Assembly: GCF_963583255.1 (NCBI RefSeq)
Contig: NC_084815.1
Coordinates: 7,983,724 to 8,047,723 of the forward strand
DNA length: 64,000 nucleotides
Origin: Pyrus communis
Lineage: Eukaryota; Streptophyta; Magnoliopsida; Rosales; Rosaceae
Direction of reading: 5' to 3'
Position 1 is the first letter of the stretch; every line of letters begins with the position of its first letter. The translations under genes were made by a program, and so were the position numbers. Positions 61,228 through 64,000 of the stretch are shown here, piece after piece. The notes beneath the pieces were generated by a model that was not told the DNA's origin, searched no databases, and worked only from the letters and a program-made list of their open reading frames with translations.

Positions 61228-61426
61228 CAAAAGGCAAGAATTATTCCTATGGGAATTTTGGAGAAGACTAGCCTCAACCATGAGAGCTTATGTCAAACTC
61301 AAGCAAAGGTACTAGTTGAAAGTTCAAACCAAACCTTTATGTTCAGTAGCGCGCCATGAGAGTAAATTGGTTGCCGCCGACATCCCTACCAAAGGACAGT
61401 TTAATTGTATAAAATTGCATGCCTAT
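61228..61426. other. 3' flank of bHLH copy 2
   Basis: The first 80 bases match the copy 1 flank (gacaaaagg, ttttg.agactag, accatgagagc). This fixes the right edge of the duplicated segment near 61310. Confidence 0.6.
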
Positions 61427-61570
61427 TGATAGGATTTTACCACCTATAAAAGTAGGTGAAATACTAAAAATACTTGCAAAAGAACAAGGTAATTACAATA
61501 AGAATACTCATGCAAGGTCGTTTCTACCGAAGCTATTTAAAAATAATATAATGTAAAAACAAATCTTAGT

Positions 61571-61828
61571 TGTTGCAGTCCTATTAGATTATGAATGTGA
61601 TTGTGTAAATTCTATCATATCTAGGATACCTCTTGGACTAGATATTATCCTATTGGAGTTATAATTCTATTGAAGTAAGAAATTTGCCTTTTCTACCACT
61701 ATAAAAAAAAGGCATAATGGGTTGGCATAACATACACCTCACAAATACACATATCTTTCTTCTCTCTTTGTGCCGCCTACCCCCCTCTCTTTGTCCTTTA
61801 TATTGTTCAATAAATTAAGCCTACAACA
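61571..61828 (+). mobile_element. Small solo LTR nested in the family A LTR
   Basis: It starts tgttgcag and ends ctacaaca, 258 bp. A TATA-like actataaaaaaagg lies near 61700 and a polyadenylation-type end follows. Comparison with the other family A LTRs shows it is inserted. The target duplication is not clear. Confidence 0.6.
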
Positions 61829-62580
61829 TCAACTAATTATTTGAAAACAAATTTGGAAAAGATTGATTTTAAGGCCTAAAAATAATAAAGACAAATTTTA
61901 ATTTAAAACTATTAAAGAAACCAGCAAAGTAAGGAAAACAAAAGAAAACGGTTTTTGAAAAATCAAGTTGTAAAAGCACTAAGGGTTCCACCATCACCTT
62001 AACAGTTCTCTCAATTACTTATGACTTACACATGTATCTTTTGAAGACTAGGTTTTCCTAATACATGCTCTACTTAGACCCCCAAACTAGAATGTATATC
62101 AAACATACAATCTGTATGTGGTATTCAGATTAAATCTAAACATGCAAGACTCATTAAGTTTTATGAAAACCTTTTGAAAAACCATGCAACTCTTAAGACA
62201 TGATATTCATCCTAAATGAAATTACAACTATTAATCACAAGAAGATTTCATCAATTTTAGGGATAGTCATCCAACCAAAATTGCATCAAATTACTTTTCT
62301 AAATATCCTAATTGTAGCTAAGCATTAAGACAAATAAATAGTTTCAACACGGTGATTAATAATTGAAAACTTGCATGCATAATATCATAAATAAATGGAA
62401 AAGAAACTACATATTTTTGTCAAGACTCGTGACCTCACCCTATAAAGAAAAATTAGTAACGCATATTCATAATTAAAATGAAAGGAAATTTTATTGAATA
62501 GAAAAGGATAGAAAGCACCTTGCAAGAAGAATACAAATCGTCAAAGCTTAGCCAAGTTTTCCAAATTGATGCATAGCGAA

Positions 62581-62740
62581 TCTTAATAGCTAAATAGCCT
62601 TATTTATACTACTACAAAATAAAATCCTTCCTATAAAAGGACTTCTAAAAACTAGGAAAATCTTAATAGCTAAATAGCCTTATTTATACTACTACAAAAT
62701 AAAATCCTTCCTATAAAAGGACTTCTAAAAACTAGGAAAC
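62581..62740. repeat. 80-bp tandem duplication
   Basis: 62581-62660 and 62661-62740 are identical except at the last base; both begin tcttaatagctaaatagcc. Confidence 0.93.
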
Positions 62741-63891
62741 AAAAGAACTTAAGAGAAACTAGGAAACAATCTCCTAGTCAAACATGGAGAAAGTGCCAAC
62801 AAAGAAAACAACCACGTTAGGGCCTTAGACACACCTCCAAAATAGGCCCAAGATGACTCTTTTTAAAACTTAAGATGTCTTAAACATATTTGTAGAGGAG
62901 CTCGAACACAAAAGATAAGGGTGGGCATAAAAATTGAGAAATCGTGAAATCGAACTGAATTGAATGAAAAAAAATTGTAAAAAACCTGGTTGACCAAAAC
63001 TGTTCAAACTTGAACAAAAATCGAGCCGAACTGGTTTAAAACAGATCCAGTTCCGGTTTTTAATTCTTAAGAACCATAGGAACTGCACCAAACCATCTAT
63101 ATTAATTTATTTTAAATCTAATTCTTTAACCCTTGTTTTATTTAAATACTAAGCCCTAACTAAAAACCTATATAAAAACTTCCAAGGCCCAAAAGTCAAA
63201 CCCTTGGTAATTACCTCACCTCATCCATTCAACTATAGCCATCATTTCACATTCCAATTTCCATCCCTCTCTCTCTTCTCTTCTTTCCCTCATTCATCTT
63301 TATGCATTTACACTTTAATTTCATTTTAGGATGTACACTTTGGTCTTGAACTGAGACTTTCTATTCTTTGATTCATATTTATATGTACACTTTAATATTT
63401 CGGTCACAAATCTTGTAGATCTAGTAGTGGGAACTCAAATTTGCTTGAATTTGTGGTTGATATATGTGTTCGGTATTGGAAGTAGAAGATTAAATATATA
63501 TATATATATATATATATAACTTTGGTTAAGAGGAACGACACTGAGTCGATCTATTGATATTTTTCAATCCTAGTCACCAGTTTAGACACCAAAATACCCA
63601 AAAAAGCCCAAAATGTCACTTTAATAGCTTGGTGTGTTGGTCATTTATTTCATCCTCATAAAATAACCGCTCAGTAGAAAAATATGAAATTTTGCTACGA
63701 ACAAGTTGAGAGAATCACGAACATCCTTCAATTGAAATCACTCCAAAATTCGTCCGTTTGAATACTTTTTGCTCAAGAGGAAATCACAAGTCCTACATTG
63801 GAAATATAATTCAAGGTATCAAAATTCAACCAAAATAATCAATAAATTATAACTAATAGGATAAACTGTATAATATAAAATCGACTCATCA

Positions 63892-64000
63892 TCTATCATC
63901 TTGTGAGCATTGTTCTAAAATTCCCTAGTTAGCGCATCGTAGGCCCTGCCTATAGGCGGTTGGCCACCATCCTAATTACTCTCTATGCATTTGAAAATTA
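63892..64000. other. Window end, nothing recognised
   Basis: Only the 3' target-site flank of the LTR and unassigned sequence are present. Confidence 0.5.

Larger units (their letters stand above)
61427..63891 (-). mobile_element. Solo LTR, family A copy 3, with nested insertions
   Basis: It starts tgatagg and ends cgactcatca. The flanks cctat (61422-61426) and tctat (63892-63896) match at four of five bases. It is about 1.4 kb once the nested pieces are removed: 61571-61828, one extra copy of the 80-bp duplication, and roughly 62910-63575. The last insert starts near gggtgggcataaaa and holds CT-rich and (TA)n stretches (63499-63518); its class is uncertain. Confidence 0.8.

Noticed and set aside
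1..64000. CRISPR array, bacterial operon or phage content
   Set aside because: Introns, LTR elements, CACTA and hAT transposons and plant bHLH genes show this is plant nuclear DNA; repeats here are satellites and LTRs.

Overview
This is plant nuclear DNA from a eudicot, probably Rosaceae (apple/pear type). That placement is inferred from recognised repeat families and from the group Ib bHLH genes; nothing in the window fixes the species. It is AT-rich, has introns with GT..AG borders, and is dominated by nested transposable elements. Only two host genes can be supported with confidence. They are a duplicated pair of iron-deficiency type bHLH transcription factors (ORG2/bHLH38-like), at 8847-9986 and 60302-61227, both on the + strand with identical three-exon structure. 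They are about 50 kb apart because transposons accumulated between them. Conserved upstream and downstream sequence (about 7494-10060 against 45380-45450 plus 57790-61300) shows they arose from one segmental duplication.

Layout. 1-7.5 kb holds a complete but non-coding LTR retrotransposon (368-6194) inside an older repeat, with internal 186-bp tandem repeats. 7.5-10 kb is bHLH copy 1. 10-15.8 kb holds a Cassandra TRIM with 5S-rRNA-like LTRs (11885-12513), an unrecognised gene fragment, and a Mutator-like element with long inverted repeats. 15.85-44.9 kb is bounded by CACTA (En/Spm) type ends and filled with subterminal motifs of the form TTGCGCGACGAA. It contains decayed TNP2 and Ptta transposase genes on the minus strand and four truncated Ptta-like fragments. 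Nested in it are foldback hairpins, solo LTRs, a Mutator-like element with perfect 9-bp target duplication, a truncated Gypsy element that itself carries a solo LTR, and a Copia element lacking gag. 45-57.8 kb is a second CACTA-derived block carrying a 1.85-kb solo LTR and a 346-bp satellite. The satellite is split by a 6.3-kb hAT element whose transposase is one frameshift from open, and a further satellite array lies inside the hAT. 57.8-61.4 kb is bHLH copy 2, whose promoter is split by a 1.5-kb solo LTR. 61.4-63.9 kb is another copy of that LTR with its own nested insertions.

How the parts relate. The bHLH proteins are expected to act in the root iron-deficiency response as partners of FIT-type bHLH proteins. 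Copy 2 has lost a conserved basic-region arginine and a helix-2 proline, and its proximal promoter is displaced. The rest of the window is a record of nested insertion, LTR-LTR recombination (six solo LTRs) and decay. Assignments rest on reading the sequence and recalled family features; no database search was run.
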